From contig NZ_JAGINT010000002.1 in assembly GCF_017876295.1 (NCBI RefSeq), forward strand, positions 1,488,001 through 1,552,000: DNA of 64,000 nt, read 5' to 3'. Every line of letters begins with the position of its first letter. Positions within the stretch are counted from its first letter, which is position 1. Of this stretch, positions 42,023 through 50,411 are shown piece after piece. The position numbers were made by a program, and so were the translations under genes. Origin of the DNA: Kribbella aluminosa. GTDB lineage: Bacteria; Actinomycetota; Actinomycetes; Propionibacteriales; Kribbellaceae. Below the pieces are notes generated by a model. That model did no database searches, was not told the origin of the DNA, and saw only the letters and a list, made by a program, of their open reading frames with translations.

Positions 42023-43963
42023 ATGTCGATGACGCACACCGGCGACGAGCATCTCGACGAGATCTTCGACGCACTCCGGCGCGCCGGAGCGGACCTGAAA
42101 CGCATCGTCAGCTCCGGTCGCCGCTTGTCGCAGAACCTCTGGTCCAGGCTCAACCGCTCGCAGCGGCAACGCGCGGGCATCGAGCGGGTCGTCAACTCGC
42201 AGAGGTTCGACCCGCGGGTCGACCGCGCGATGCAGGGCGTCGACCCGCAGGTGCGCACCCGGGCGGCCGAGGTGTCCTCGCTGCAGGCCGCTGCCAACGA
42301 CGGCGACCGCCTGATCCGCGATCTGGAAGCCCAGCGCCAGGAGCAGCAGCAGCGGATCGACACGCTCCAGCGTGATGTGGACCAGGCTCGGAACAACGAC
42401 CGCGACGGCAACGGCATCGACGACCGGATCGACGACCGGACGGACCGCGACCGGAACGGCATCGACGACAACGTCGACCGGGACGACCGCCTCGACGAGC
42501 AGAACAACGACGCCAACGACCGCGACGGCGATGGTGTCGACGACGCCGTCGAACGCCGCGAGCAGCAGGGCGCCGAGGCGGACGCCGAGCGGGCCAAGCG
42601 CGAGGAGCAGGACCGCAAGGCCCAGAGCGAAGGCGAACGTGGCGGCATCGACCCGGCCGCCGCCGCGGGAACGGCCGCCGGCGCAGCCGTCGCCGCCGAG
42701 GAACTGAACGACCTCCAGGACGAGCGCGAGCAGGCGGACAAGGCCGACGACCAGCAACAGGCCGCCCCCGACAGCGACCTCGATGCCGCCCCCAACACCA
42801 CCGACCCGGACCGCGACCCCGCCCTGGACCCGAACGACCCGGCCAACGCGTCCGCCCTCGACGCGAACGACCCGTCCTTGGACCAGAACGCACCGGCAGT
42901 CGACGCCACCGACCCGTCCCTGGACCTCAACAATCCCGCGCTCGACGCGAACGAGTCTGGGGTCGACGGCAACGACCCGTCCCTGGACACGAACGATCGC
43001 GCGAACGCCCCCGCGGTGGACGCGAACGACCCGGCGCTCGACCCGAACGATCCGTCGAACCCGTACGTGACGGACAACCCCGAGTTGGACACCCCCACCG
43101 CCGAGGCCGACAACCCCCAGCAGAACGCGGACCTCGAATCCGCCGACGACCTCTCCAACTCCGGCCCCGAGCCCACCACCAACCCGGATCTCGGCCCAGA
43201 ACAAAACGGCCCCGACCCGTACGCAACGGACACGTCCGTCGACAACAACCTCCAGGACGGCCCGGACCAGGCCGGCACCGACCCGTACGTGACCGACACA
43301 GCCCGCGACACCGACCTGGCCCAGGACGAGGCAGACCCCGGCCAGGACCCGCAGACACCGAACGGCCCCAACCCCGAGCAGACCCTCCAGGCCGACACGC
43401 AGCAGGCGCCCGCGCAGCAGCCGCAGGCCCAACAGGTCGACGCTCAGGCCACCGAGCAAGGCCAGGCCCAGCAGCAGGCGCCCGAGCAAGGTCAACAGGC
43501 CGACGCACAGCCGGCCCAACAGGCCCAGCAGACCACAGCACCTGAGCAGGGACAGCAGGTCCCGACGCCGAACGCACCGAACGCACCGAACGCACAGCAG
43601 ATCGGCAACGCCGCAAACACCGCCGTCAACGAAACCGCCGGCCTCGGCGACGAAGGACCTGCCGACCAGGGCCAGAGTCAGGGCGGCCAGGCCCAGAGCC
43701 AGTGGCGTCCGCCGGAGCAGGCCCCCGAGAACAAGGCGATCGACGCGGCCCGCGAGGGCAATCAGATCCCACCCGGCCGCGACTTCTCGTCCGACGAGAA
43801 GGCCGCACTCACCAAGGTCACCGGGGACACCGCCGCCGCCCACGAAGCCGTCAGCTCCAGCCCCGCAGCAGGCGACGGGGGCCGCTCCACAAGAGACATC
43901 CAGCAGTCCAGAGGCGACCGCGACCGCGGCCGCGACAACGACGGCCCCGGCCTCAGCCGCTAG
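42023..43963 (+). CDS. large acidic low-complexity protein with thrombospondin-type-3-like repeats
   Basis: A 646-residue protein in four parts. Residues 1-125: helical/coiled-coil region (FDALRRAGADLKRIVSSGRRL; DLEAQRQEQQQRIDTLQRDVDQ). Residues 126-176: DxDxNGxDD units (DRDGNGIDDRIDD, DRDRNGIDDNVDR, DRDGDGVDDAVER) like Ca-binding thrombospondin type 3 repeats. Residues ~255-360: DxNDPxLDxN tandem repeats. Then Gln/Ala/Pro-rich sequence and a short conserved-looking C-terminus (DFSSDEKAALTKVTGDTAAAHEAV). No signal peptide. Strongly negative. Unknown family; possibly a cytoplasmic scaffold or an effector exported by another route. Confidence 0.75.
   Translation: MSMTHTGDEHLDEIFDALRRAGADLKRIVSSGRRLSQNLWSRLNRSQRQRAGIERVVNSQRFDPRVDRAMQGVDPQVRTRAAEVSSLQAAANDGDRLIRDLEAQRQEQQQRIDTLQRDVDQARNNDRDGNGIDDRIDDRTDRDRNGIDDNVDRDDRLDEQNNDANDRDGDGVDDAVERREQQGAEADAERAKREEQDRKAQSEGERGGIDPAAAAGTAAGAAVAAEELNDLQDEREQADKADDQQQAAPDSDLDAAPNTTDPDRDPALDPNDPANASALDANDPSLDQNAPAVDATDPSLDLNNPALDANESGVDGNDPSLDTNDRANAPAVDANDPALDPNDPSNPYVTDNPELDTPTAEADNPQQNADLESADDLSNSGPEPTTNPDLGPEQNGPDPYATDTSVDNNLQDGPDQAGTDPYVTDTARDTDLAQDEADPGQDPQTPNGPNPEQTLQADTQQAPAQQPQAQQVDAQATEQGQAQQQAPEQGQQADAQPAQQAQQTTAPEQGQQVPTPNAPNAPNAQQIGNAANTAVNETAGLGDEGPADQGQSQGGQAQSQWRPPEQAPENKAIDAAREGNQIPPGRDFSSDEKAALTKVTGDTAAAHEAVSSSPAAGDGGRSTRDIQQSRGDRDRGRDNDGPGLSR
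42398..42550 (+). repeat. tandem DxDxNGxDD-coding repeats
   Basis: Three degenerate units of about 51-60 bases encode the calcium-loop-like DRDGNGIDD, DRDRNGIDD and DRDGDGVDD segments of the acidic protein. Confidence 0.7.
42800..43075 (+). repeat. DANDPSLD-coding repeats
   Basis: Repeated GACGCGAACGACCCG-type units encode an array of DPNDPA, DANDPS and DLNNPALDAN segments within the acidic protein. Confidence 0.7.
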
Positions 43964-44803
43964 CCCCACCCAAGCCCCAACCACCACGAACCACTCACCC
44001 ACGCACCAGCGACCAGCACGGCAGGCGCGACCCGCCCGCGCAGGCGTCAACCACGGCTGGCGCGACCCGCCCGCGCAGGCGTCAACCACGAGCACGGCTG
44101 GCGAACTGCCCGCGCAGGCTCCGAACCACCAGCACCGCAGGCACCAACCACCCGCCTGCGGTGCTGTACGACGACCTCTGGTTCCGGTCAGCAGGAACCA
44201 CCTGCGGCCGGGCACTGGCCTGAACGCCGCGCCCTGTCGCCGGGTCATCCGGTCGCTGGTGAGCAACCGCCGTCGACCTGCGCTGGACTGCGCCGCGCCC
44301 GCCCTCGGATGACTCGGAGGCCGGTGGGCAGCAACCCGCCGTCAACGGGCGCCGATGTACGCCGCGCCTTCACATGCCGCTAGGCGATCCGACAAGGCGC
44401 TCGAGACGCAGTACGACGACGTAGGCCGGCCGGCAAGTAATCGCCGTCGACCGGTGCAGGCCTGAGCACGTCCGGTCGCCGGGACCGGGGCGGTGTACGC
44501 CGTGCCTAGGCCCGTCGTCGGGTGATTCGGTGGCGCCTGCGCTCGTGCTGTGTTGGTATGCGCCTGGCTCTCAGGTGCCGGGTGATCTGGTGGTGAGTGG
44601 CGACCGCCGCCGGGTGGTGCCGCCTCGTCCCGGCCGATCACGCGCCCGACGTACTGGTGGGTGGAGTAGGCGTGCCTGTGGCGGCTGGTCTGTTTGCCGT
44701 TCGGGCCTGGCCGCAGTACAGCTCAGAACTCAACTGCTGAAGAGCACCGCGGCCATCCCAACCTCGACTCACCGCAGCGGTTCAGGGGGCGTGTTGAGGG
44801 ACG
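43964..44803. other. 840-base spacer with degenerate repeats, no supported gene
   Basis: No frame here has a ribosome binding site plus a credible protein. The long minus-strand frame over this region is an antisense shadow of the acidic gene. The DNA instead holds short direct repeats (44024-44130) and loosely repeated phrases such as CGCCGTCGACC/CGCCGTCAACG and TGTACGCCGCGCCT/TGTACGCCGTGCCT at 44250-44560. It looks like decayed repetitive sequence. Confidence 0.6.
44024..44130. repeat. 35-bp direct repeats
   Basis: GGCGCGACCCGCCCGCGCAG followed by GCGTCAACCACG occurs at 44024-44055 and again at 44059-44090, with a degenerate third copy at 44100-44130. Not evenly spaced enough, and too few, for CRISPR. 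Confidence 0.75.
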
Positions 44804-45166
44804 TCAGTAGACGATCGCCTGGGTGTTTTCGGTGAGGATTTCTTCGGTGAAGGTGGGGGCGCCGGCGATGCGGGTGCCGGGGAGGACGTCTGCTTCGGTG
44901 AGGTTGCGGCGTTTGGCGCATTGGGTGCAGACGGTGAGTTGGCCGCCTTCGAGTACTGCGGTGAGGAGGTCGGTGAGTGGGGCGGCGTAGGGCAGTTCGA
45001 AGGATTCAGCTCGGCCGGGGACGGCGAACCAGACGGCTTCGCCGGTGAGCCAGAGGGAGACCGTCGCACCGGCTGCGACTGCGGAGGCGGCGACGGTGAA
45101 GGCCTGGTTGGCGCGTTCGGCTTCCTCGGCGCCTGCGGTCAGTTTGATCACCAGCGTGCGAGACAT
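44804..45166 (-). CDS. DsrE family protein
   Basis: A 120-residue protein (SRTLVIKLTAGAEEAERANQAFTVAASAVAAGATVSLWLTGEAV) with the DsrE/F-like alpha/beta fold and Cys residues in VCTQCAKRRNL. DsrE-type proteins act in sulfur relay or as peroxiredoxin-like partners. ATG 45166 was chosen; an upstream GTG would add 45 non-conserved residues. It is divergent from the nitrobindin pair. Confidence 0.82.
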   Translation of the reverse strand: MSRTLVIKLTAGAEEAERANQAFTVAASAVAAGATVSLWLTGEAVWFAVPGRAESFELPYAAPLTDLLTAVLEGGQLTVCTQCAKRRNLTEADVLPGTRIAGAPTFTEEILTENTQAIVY

Positions 45167-45251
45167 CCTCTTACGGTAGCCCGCCGCGGCGTGCGGGATC
45201 TCACGTGGTGGCTGCCGGAGCCCGCCGTACCCATCCTCTAGACTGGCGAAC

Positions 45252-45359
45252 GTGCTACATGTTGTGTTCACCACGTTGCTGATTCTGGTCTGTGTGTTCA
45301 TGGGCTGGTTCTCGGCGTTTGTCGTCTATCGGCTGTATCGCGGCCGCAACGCGGGCTGA
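45252..45359 (+). CDS. 35-residue single-helix membrane protein
   Basis: GTG 45252 opens a 35-residue peptide with one hydrophobic helix (VVFTTLLILVCVFMGWFSAF) and a basic C-terminus (YRLYRGRNAG). It ends 8 bases ahead of the nitrobindin start, so it is the first gene of that unit. Tiny proteins of this type occur beside nitrobindin genes in other actinobacteria, as far as I recall. Confidence 0.6.
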   Translation: MLHVVFTTLLILVCVFMGWFSAFVVYRLYRGRNAG

Positions 45360-45367
45360 GTGATCCC

Positions 45368-45862
45368 ATGGCGTTCGAGATTCCGCAGGATCTGCACCCG
45401 GATCTGATGCCGCTTGCGTGGCTGCTCGGGCGGTGGGAGGGTCGCGGGCACGGGGACTACCCGACGATCGAGAAGTTCGAGTTCGGGCAGCAGATCGACT
45501 TCACGCACAACGGGAAGCCGTACCTGCACTACGTGAGCCAGACGTTCGTGGTCGGCGAGGACGGTACGAGGGAGCGTCCGCTCGCGGTGGAGACCGGGTT
45601 CTGGCGGCCGCAGCCGGACAACAAGCTCGAGGTGATCCTGGCGCATCCGACGGGGATCGCGGAGATCTGGTACGGCGACATCGACGGGGCCAAGATCGAG
45701 CTGCAGACCGACGTGGTGGCCCGCACCACCTCCGCCAAGGAGGTCACCGCCGGCCACCGGCTGTACGGTCTGGTGAACGGCGAGCTGCTCTGGGCGTACG
45801 ACATGGCCGCCGAGGGCCAGTCGCTCCAACCCCACCTCTGGGCCACCCTCATCCGCTCCTGA
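45368..45862 (+). CDS. nitrobindin-like heme-binding beta-barrel protein
   Basis: A 164-residue beta-barrel protein of the FABP/nitrobindin (DUF1794) family. It has the N-terminal signature LLGRWEGRGHGDYPTI and a C-terminal region SLQPHLWATLIR whose His is the expected heme ligand. Actinobacterial homologues (Rv0813c/Rv2717c type) bind heme and isomerise peroxynitrite. The length is normal. Confidence 0.9.
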   Translation: MAFEIPQDLHPDLMPLAWLLGRWEGRGHGDYPTIEKFEFGQQIDFTHNGKPYLHYVSQTFVVGEDGTRERPLAVETGFWRPQPDNKLEVILAHPTGIAEIWYGDIDGAKIELQTDVVARTTSAKEVTAGHRLYGLVNGELLWAYDMAAEGQSLQPHLWATLIRS

Positions 45863-45864
45863 CG

Positions 45865-46542
45865 TCAGCTCTCGGCGACCCAGGAGTACTCGACCTTCGG
45901 GCGGCCGCTGCGGCCGTCGTAGCGTTGGGTGCGCAGCGCCTGGCCCTGGTCGGCGAGGTGTTCGAGGTATCGCCGCGCCGTGATCCGCGACGTACCGAGC
46001 GACGTGGCAACCTCCTCGGCGGTCCACCCCTCCCGGTTCCCCAGCAGCTGTACGACACGATCCAGCACGCCCCCGGCCAGCCCCTTCGGCACCGACGAGA
46101 CGGTTGCCGGGTGCAACAACCGGTCCACCTCGTCCTGATCCGCGACGACCTCGCCCAGCGCGGCGGCTCGGCGTTGCCGTGCGTACGCCGTCAACCGGTC
46201 CCGCAAGGTCTCGAACGCGAACGGCTTCAGCACGTACTGCACAACCCCGATTCGAGCCGCCGCCTGTACCGCGGCGACCTCCCGGGCGGAGGTCACCGCG
46301 ACCACGTCGGTTTGGTTGCCGAGAGCACGCATCCGCCGGACGATGTCCAACCCGTGCCCATCCGGAAGGTTCATGTCCAGCAGCACCAGATCGAGGCCCC
46401 CGCGGGCAAGCACCTGCAGCGCGCGCCCCGCAGTACCGGCGACGCCGACGCACGTGAAGCCCGGCAGGCGATCGACGTACGTTCGGTGCGCCTCCGCGGC
46501 GACCGGGTCGTCCTCGACGACCAGCACCCGTAGGTCAGGCAC
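45865..46542 (-). CDS. CitB/DcuR-type response regulator
   Basis: A 225-residue regulator: receiver domain with LVVEDDPVAAEAHRTYV and phospho-acceptor Asp in LVLLDMNLPDGHGLDIV, and a C-terminal helix-turn-helix of the CitB family (WTAEEVATSLGTSRITARRYLEHL). It overlaps the kinase gene by 8 bases. It probably activates the divergent dicarboxylate transporter gene. Confidence 0.9.
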   Translation of the reverse strand: MPDLRVLVVEDDPVAAEAHRTYVDRLPGFTCVGVAGTAGRALQVLARGGLDLVLLDMNLPDGHGLDIVRRMRALGNQTDVVAVTSAREVAAVQAAARIGVVQYVLKPFAFETLRDRLTAYARQRRAAALGEVVADQDEVDRLLHPATVSSVPKGLAGGVLDRVVQLLGNREGWTAEEVATSLGTSRITARRYLEHLADQGQALRTQRYDGRSGRPKVEYSWVAES

Positions 46543-47791
46543 TCGCGCTCACCGCCCGCGGCAGTCGCACCCGCACCGTCAACGCGGGTACGTCGTCCAG
46601 CTCGGAATCCGGGTCGACCATCAGAGAACCCTGCCACCGCTCGACCGTGCTTCGCACCAGCACCAGCCCCAGCCCGTGTCCCGGCTCGGCCTTCGTCGTC
46701 CAGCCGCGCTCGAACATGCGCGCCAGCTCCACCGACCCCAGTTCGCCGCCGGTGTTCGTCACGATCAGATCGATCGCGTCCGCCAAAGCTACCGCCCGGA
46801 ACTCGACCTTCCGCGGCGCCGGACCCCCGCGCGCGGCCTCGATCGCGTTGTCCAGCAGGTTTCCGACGACGGTCACCACGTCCTGCGCCGGCAGCCGGGT
46901 GTTCAGCGCCTCGTGCCCGAGGTCGAGCGACAGTACGACGCCGCGCTCCTGCGCCTGCGACAACTTTGCCAACAGCAACGATGCGAGCACCGGATCGCCG
47001 ACCGTACCGACGACGCGATCCGTCATCGCCTGCGCGAACTGCAACTCCGACACTGCGAACTCCCGGGCCCGTTCCGGCTTGCCGATCTCGATCAGACTGA
47101 CCACGGTGTGCAGCCGGTTCGACGCCTCATGATTCTGTGCCTGCAGCGATTCCGCCAAACTCCGTACGGCGTCCAGCTCGCCGAGCAACCGCTGCAGCTG
47201 GGTGTGGTCCCGCAGCGTGACGATCCGCCCGCGCCCGGACGGCTGCTGGTTCACGACCACGACGCCCCGCGCGCCCAGGTGCAGTTCGTCGTACGCCGTG
47301 CGCCCGGTCGCGAGCAGTTCGGCCAGCGGGGCGCCGAGGTGCAGGTCGTCCAGCGGCGTACCGGGAACGACGGTACGCAGCCCGAGCAGCGTCAGGGCCT
47401 CGTCGTTCGCGAGCTGTACCCGGCCGTCGAGGTCGAGCAGGATCAGCCCTTCCCGCGCGGCGTGCAGCACGCCTTCGTAGAAGTCGAGCATCCGGGCGAG
47501 CGACTGCGTGCCCACGCCGCGGGTGGCCCGCCGGACCCGCCAGGTGACGAGCGCGTTGCCGGCGATCGCGATCCCGAGCATCAGACTGGCGATCCCGAGC
47601 ATCGAACGCAGGTCGATCCGGACCAGCTCCCACCAGCTCGGAGCGGCCAGACCGCTCACCGCCGAGTCCCGCACGGCCTGCGCGTGGGACCGGCTGACCA
47701 TCACGATCCAGACCATCGCAATGAGTACCGTGGCCGTGACGGTCTGCAGCCAGAGAACCTGGCGGCGCAACTCCCACGGCCTGTGCTTCAT
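46535..47791 (-). CDS. CitA/DcuS-type sensor histidine kinase with short extracellular loop
   Basis: A 418-residue kinase. Helix 1 (13-32) and helix 2 (64-84) enclose only ~30 residues outside the membrane, a cytoplasmic PAS domain follows (LHAAREGLILLDLDGRVQLANDEALTLLG), then the SpoOB-type phospho-His in QNHEASNRLHTVVSLIEIG and an HATPase domain with NLLDNAIEAA and GHGLGL. CitA/DcuS proteins normally have a ~130-residue extracellular PAS ligand domain; it is missing here. The signal may come from the PAS domain or from the adjacent transporter. Confidence 0.88.
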   Translation of the reverse strand: MKHRPWELRRQVLWLQTVTATVLIAMVWIVMVSRSHAQAVRDSAVSGLAAPSWWELVRIDLRSMLGIASLMLGIAIAGNALVTWRVRRATRGVGTQSLARMLDFYEGVLHAAREGLILLDLDGRVQLANDEALTLLGLRTVVPGTPLDDLHLGAPLAELLATGRTAYDELHLGARGVVVVNQQPSGRGRIVTLRDHTQLQRLLGELDAVRSLAESLQAQNHEASNRLHTVVSLIEIGKPERAREFAVSELQFAQAMTDRVVGTVGDPVLASLLLAKLSQAQERGVVLSLDLGHEALNTRLPAQDVVTVVGNLLDNAIEAARGGPAPRKVEFRAVALADAIDLIVTNTGGELGSVELARMFERGWTTKAEPGHGLGLVLVRSTVERWQGSLMVDPDSELDDVPALTVRVRLPRAVSASA

Positions 47792-47922
47792 GCCGAACAG
47801 TTTGCCCCAACCCTGCGCAGCGAACGATATGAACGAAACGTGCGCTTCTCCTGTGCGTCACGTCACAGTTACTCACCAGGTACCCAACACCCCTCCGCCA
47901 CGGCCGATACAGGAGTCCCACC

Positions 47923-49320
47923 ATGTCGAGCCCGACCGAACCCCGCCCGACGCCGGTCCGCAACGACCGCACCCATTTCCTCTACATCGCCGTCATCGTC
48001 GCCGTCTTCCTCGGCATTGGTGTCGGATTCTTGTTCCCGGACTTCGCCATCCAGCTGAAGGATGTCGGTACCGGGTTCGTCAACCTGATCAAGATGATGA
48101 TCAGCCCGATCATCTTCTGCACGCTGGTTCTCGGCATCGGATCGGTTCGGCAAGCCGCCAGTGTCGGCAAGGTCGGCGGTCTCGCGCTCGTCTACTTCCT
48201 GGTGATGTCGACGGTCGCACTGGCCATCGGACTGGTGGTCGGGAATATCGCCCAGCCCGGCTCCGGCCTGAACCTGACCGACAAGCTCCGCGCGGCCGGC
48301 CAGAAGCAGGCAGCCGGGGCGCACACCAGTACGTCGGACTTCATCCTCGGCATCATTCCGAAGTCGTTGCTGTCCTCGCTGACCGAGGGACAGGTACTGC
48401 AGACGGTGCTGGTCGCCTTGCTGGTCGGGTTCGCGCTGCAGGCAATGGGCGCGAAGGGCCGGCCGATCCTGACCGGCATCGCTCACATTCAGCGGCTGGT
48501 CTTCAAGGTCCTGTCGATGATCATGTGGGTCGCGCCGGTCGGTGCCTTCGGCGCGATCGCCGCAGTGGTTGGTGCGGCGGGCTCGACCGCGCTGGTCAGC
48601 CTGCTGAAGATCATGGTTGCCTTCTACATCACGTGTCTGCTGTTCGTAATCGTTGTCCTGGGCACCATCCTGCGGGCGGTGGCCGGAGTCTCGATCTTCC
48701 AGTTGCTCCGCTTCCTCGGCCGTGAGTTCCTGCTGATTGTGTCGACGTCGTCGTCGGAGACCGCGTTGCCGCGGCTGATCGGGAAGATGGAGCATCTCGG
48801 GGTCGACAAGTCCGTCGTCGGTATCACCGTGCCGACCGGGTACTCGTTCAACCTCGACGGTACGGCGATCTATCTGACGATGGCGTCGCTGTTCATCGCG
48901 GAGGCGATGAACACGCCGTTCTCGATCGGGCAGCAGATCTCGCTGCTGCTGTTCATGATCGTGGCCTCGAAGGGCGCGGCCGGTGTCACCGGTGCGGGCC
49001 TGGCGACGCTGGCCGGCGGTCTGCAGTCGCACCGGCCGGAGCTCGTCGACGGTGTCGGTCTGATCGTCGGCATCGACCGGTTCATGTCCGAGGCGCGGGC
49101 GCTGACGAACTTCGCGGGTAACGCGGTCGCGACGGTGCTGGTCGGCCACTGGGTCGGCGAGTTCGACAAGGAGCAGGCCAAGCGGGTGTTCTCCGGCAGC
49201 GACCCGTTCGACGAGGTCGCGTTCGCCGCCGGCGACACCCACGCCGGCGACACGCACGGCGGCGACACGCACGGCGGCGAGGCCCCGGCGGCCGTCGAGG
49301 CCAGGACCGCGAACGTATAG
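47923..49320 (+). CDS. dctA: dicarboxylate/amino acid:cation symporter (DctA/GltP family)
   Basis: A 465-residue transporter with eight or more helices and the family hairpin signature STSSSETALPRLIGKMEHLG, then GYSFNLDGTAIYLTMASLFIAEA and VIVGIDRFMSEARALTNFAGNA. It takes up C4-dicarboxylates (or glutamate) with protons or sodium. The C-terminus carries an odd GDTHAGDTHGGDTHGGE repeat rich in His, possibly metal-binding. It is divergent from a CitAB-type two-component system. Confidence 0.92.
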   Translation: MSSPTEPRPTPVRNDRTHFLYIAVIVAVFLGIGVGFLFPDFAIQLKDVGTGFVNLIKMMISPIIFCTLVLGIGSVRQAASVGKVGGLALVYFLVMSTVALAIGLVVGNIAQPGSGLNLTDKLRAAGQKQAAGAHTSTSDFILGIIPKSLLSSLTEGQVLQTVLVALLVGFALQAMGAKGRPILTGIAHIQRLVFKVLSMIMWVAPVGAFGAIAAVVGAAGSTALVSLLKIMVAFYITCLLFVIVVLGTILRAVAGVSIFQLLRFLGREFLLIVSTSSSETALPRLIGKMEHLGVDKSVVGITVPTGYSFNLDGTAIYLTMASLFIAEAMNTPFSIGQQISLLLFMIVASKGAAGVTGAGLATLAGGLQSHRPELVDGVGLIVGIDRFMSEARALTNFAGNAVATVLVGHWVGEFDKEQAKRVFSGSDPFDEVAFAAGDTHAGDTHGGDTHGGEAPAAVEARTANV

Positions 49321-49340
49321 ACCATCTGTCCCACCCCTCA

Positions 49341-49379
49341 AGCGCTGCCCGCCGGAACCACAGCCCGGCGGGCAGCGCT
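49341..49379 (+). terminator. hairpin terminator after dctA
   Basis: A perfect 15-bp stem AGCGCTGCCCGCCGG/CCGGCGGGCAGCGCT around a 9-base loop, 21 bases after the dctA stop. Confidence 0.75.
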
Positions 49380-49381
49380 GT

Positions 49382-49478
49382 GTGCGGACCGCCAGGCCAT
49401 CACAATCGCCTCCCCGGCGGCGCCCCAGGCGGGGGAAGCCCGGGCGAGCGCACATTGTGATGGCCTGGGCGTCCGCAC
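49382..49478. repeat. 97-bp element with 25-bp terminal inverted repeats
   Basis: GTGCGGACCGCCAGGCCATC plus ACAAT (49382-49406) is inverted at 49454-49478 with two mismatches. The inner ~47 bases contain no frame. It lies between convergent genes, and its right edge reaches the stop codon of the LLM gene. It may be a small MITE or a large bidirectional terminator. Confidence 0.6.
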
Positions 49479-50299
49479 TACTTTCCGTGCAGGAGTTCCA
49501 CCACCGGGGCCAGGTCCTCGAGGTACGTCGAGTTGACGGTGATGTACGACGTGCCGAACTCGTCGCGGCGCCGCTGCAACTCGTCCGCCATCTCCTCGGG
49601 CGTACCGCGGAGCAGCATCAGCGAGTCGCTGGCCTCGAGTACTTCGGGATCGACGCCGGTCGCGCGCTTCGTCCACGGTGGCAGTTCGCGGGTGCCGGCC
49701 GCGAACAGGTTCATCGCCAGCTCGATGTCGTCCGCCCGCGCTCCGGCCAGCTTGCGCAGTTCCTGCACCAGCTGAGCGACCTCGGCGCGCGGCGTCATCG
49801 CGTCCTTCGCCAGCGAGACGATGTCGGCGCGGGCGGCGGCCAGTGCGAGCGCCCGCGGACCACCGGCGGCCAGCATGATCGGCGTACGGAGGTCCCCGTC
49901 GAGTTCCTGCAACGTGTCCAGGGTCCGGCGGACCTGGTCGCGGCGCTCCTTGGCCGAGCCCCACGGCAAGCCGATGTCCGCGGTCTGCTGCTCCGCGTCC
50001 GGACGCCCGGTGCCGATTCCGAACTCGAACCGCCCGTCCGTGAGCACGGTCAGCGTGTGCGCCTCCCACGCGGCCGCCCGCGGCGTACGCAACGGAGCCG
50101 CCGCGACGAACGTGCCGACCCGGATGTCCGCGACCGCGGCGGCCATCGCCAGCGACGGGAACGGCGACGGCAGCTGCAGCCCGTCGGGCATCAGTACGGT
50201 CGCATAGCCGAGGTCCGCCGCCCGGCGTACGGTCGTCGTCCACTCTGCACCGGTCCGCGGGCTGCCGACCACGCCGAACCGGAATCGCCTGTCGCTCAT
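49478..50299 (-). CDS. LLM-class flavin/F420-dependent oxidoreductase
   Basis: A 273-residue luciferase-like TIM barrel protein: RFGVVGSPRTGAEWTTTVRRAADLGYATVLMPD, FVAAAPLRTPRAAAWEAHTLTVLTDGRFEFGIGTGRP, and a late ATGVDPEVLEASDSLMLLRGTPEEMADELQRRRDEFG helix typical of F420-type members. The substrate is unknown. ATG 50299 follows AGGGGCG; starts further upstream would read through the divergent promoter. Confidence 0.88.
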   Translation of the reverse strand: MSDRRFRFGVVGSPRTGAEWTTTVRRAADLGYATVLMPDGLQLPSPFPSLAMAAAVADIRVGTFVAAAPLRTPRAAAWEAHTLTVLTDGRFEFGIGTGRPDAEQQTADIGLPWGSAKERRDQVRRTLDTLQELDGDLRTPIMLAAGGPRALALAAARADIVSLAKDAMTPRAEVAQLVQELRKLAGARADDIELAMNLFAAGTRELPPWTKRATGVDPEVLEASDSLMLLRGTPEEMADELQRRRDEFGTSYITVNSTYLEDLAPVVELLHGK

Positions 50300-50411
50300 C
50301 GCCCCTGCTCCCTCCGATGGTTTGATGACTCCACACTGGCCGTAGCAGGGGTCTGTCCACATCCCACGGCGGGAGTCCTTCGGTGTACGCCGAAGGACGT
50401 ACTCTGGTGAC

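Noticed and set aside
44024..44130. CRISPR array
   Set aside because: Only two good copies separated by 3 bases; no spacer-length gaps.
41999..44266. 755-codon minus-strand frame over the acidic repeat gene
   Set aside because: It is antisense to a well-supported operon gene; its Val/Gly/Leu repeats mirror the plus-strand Asp/Asn/Pro repeats, and it has no ribosome binding site.
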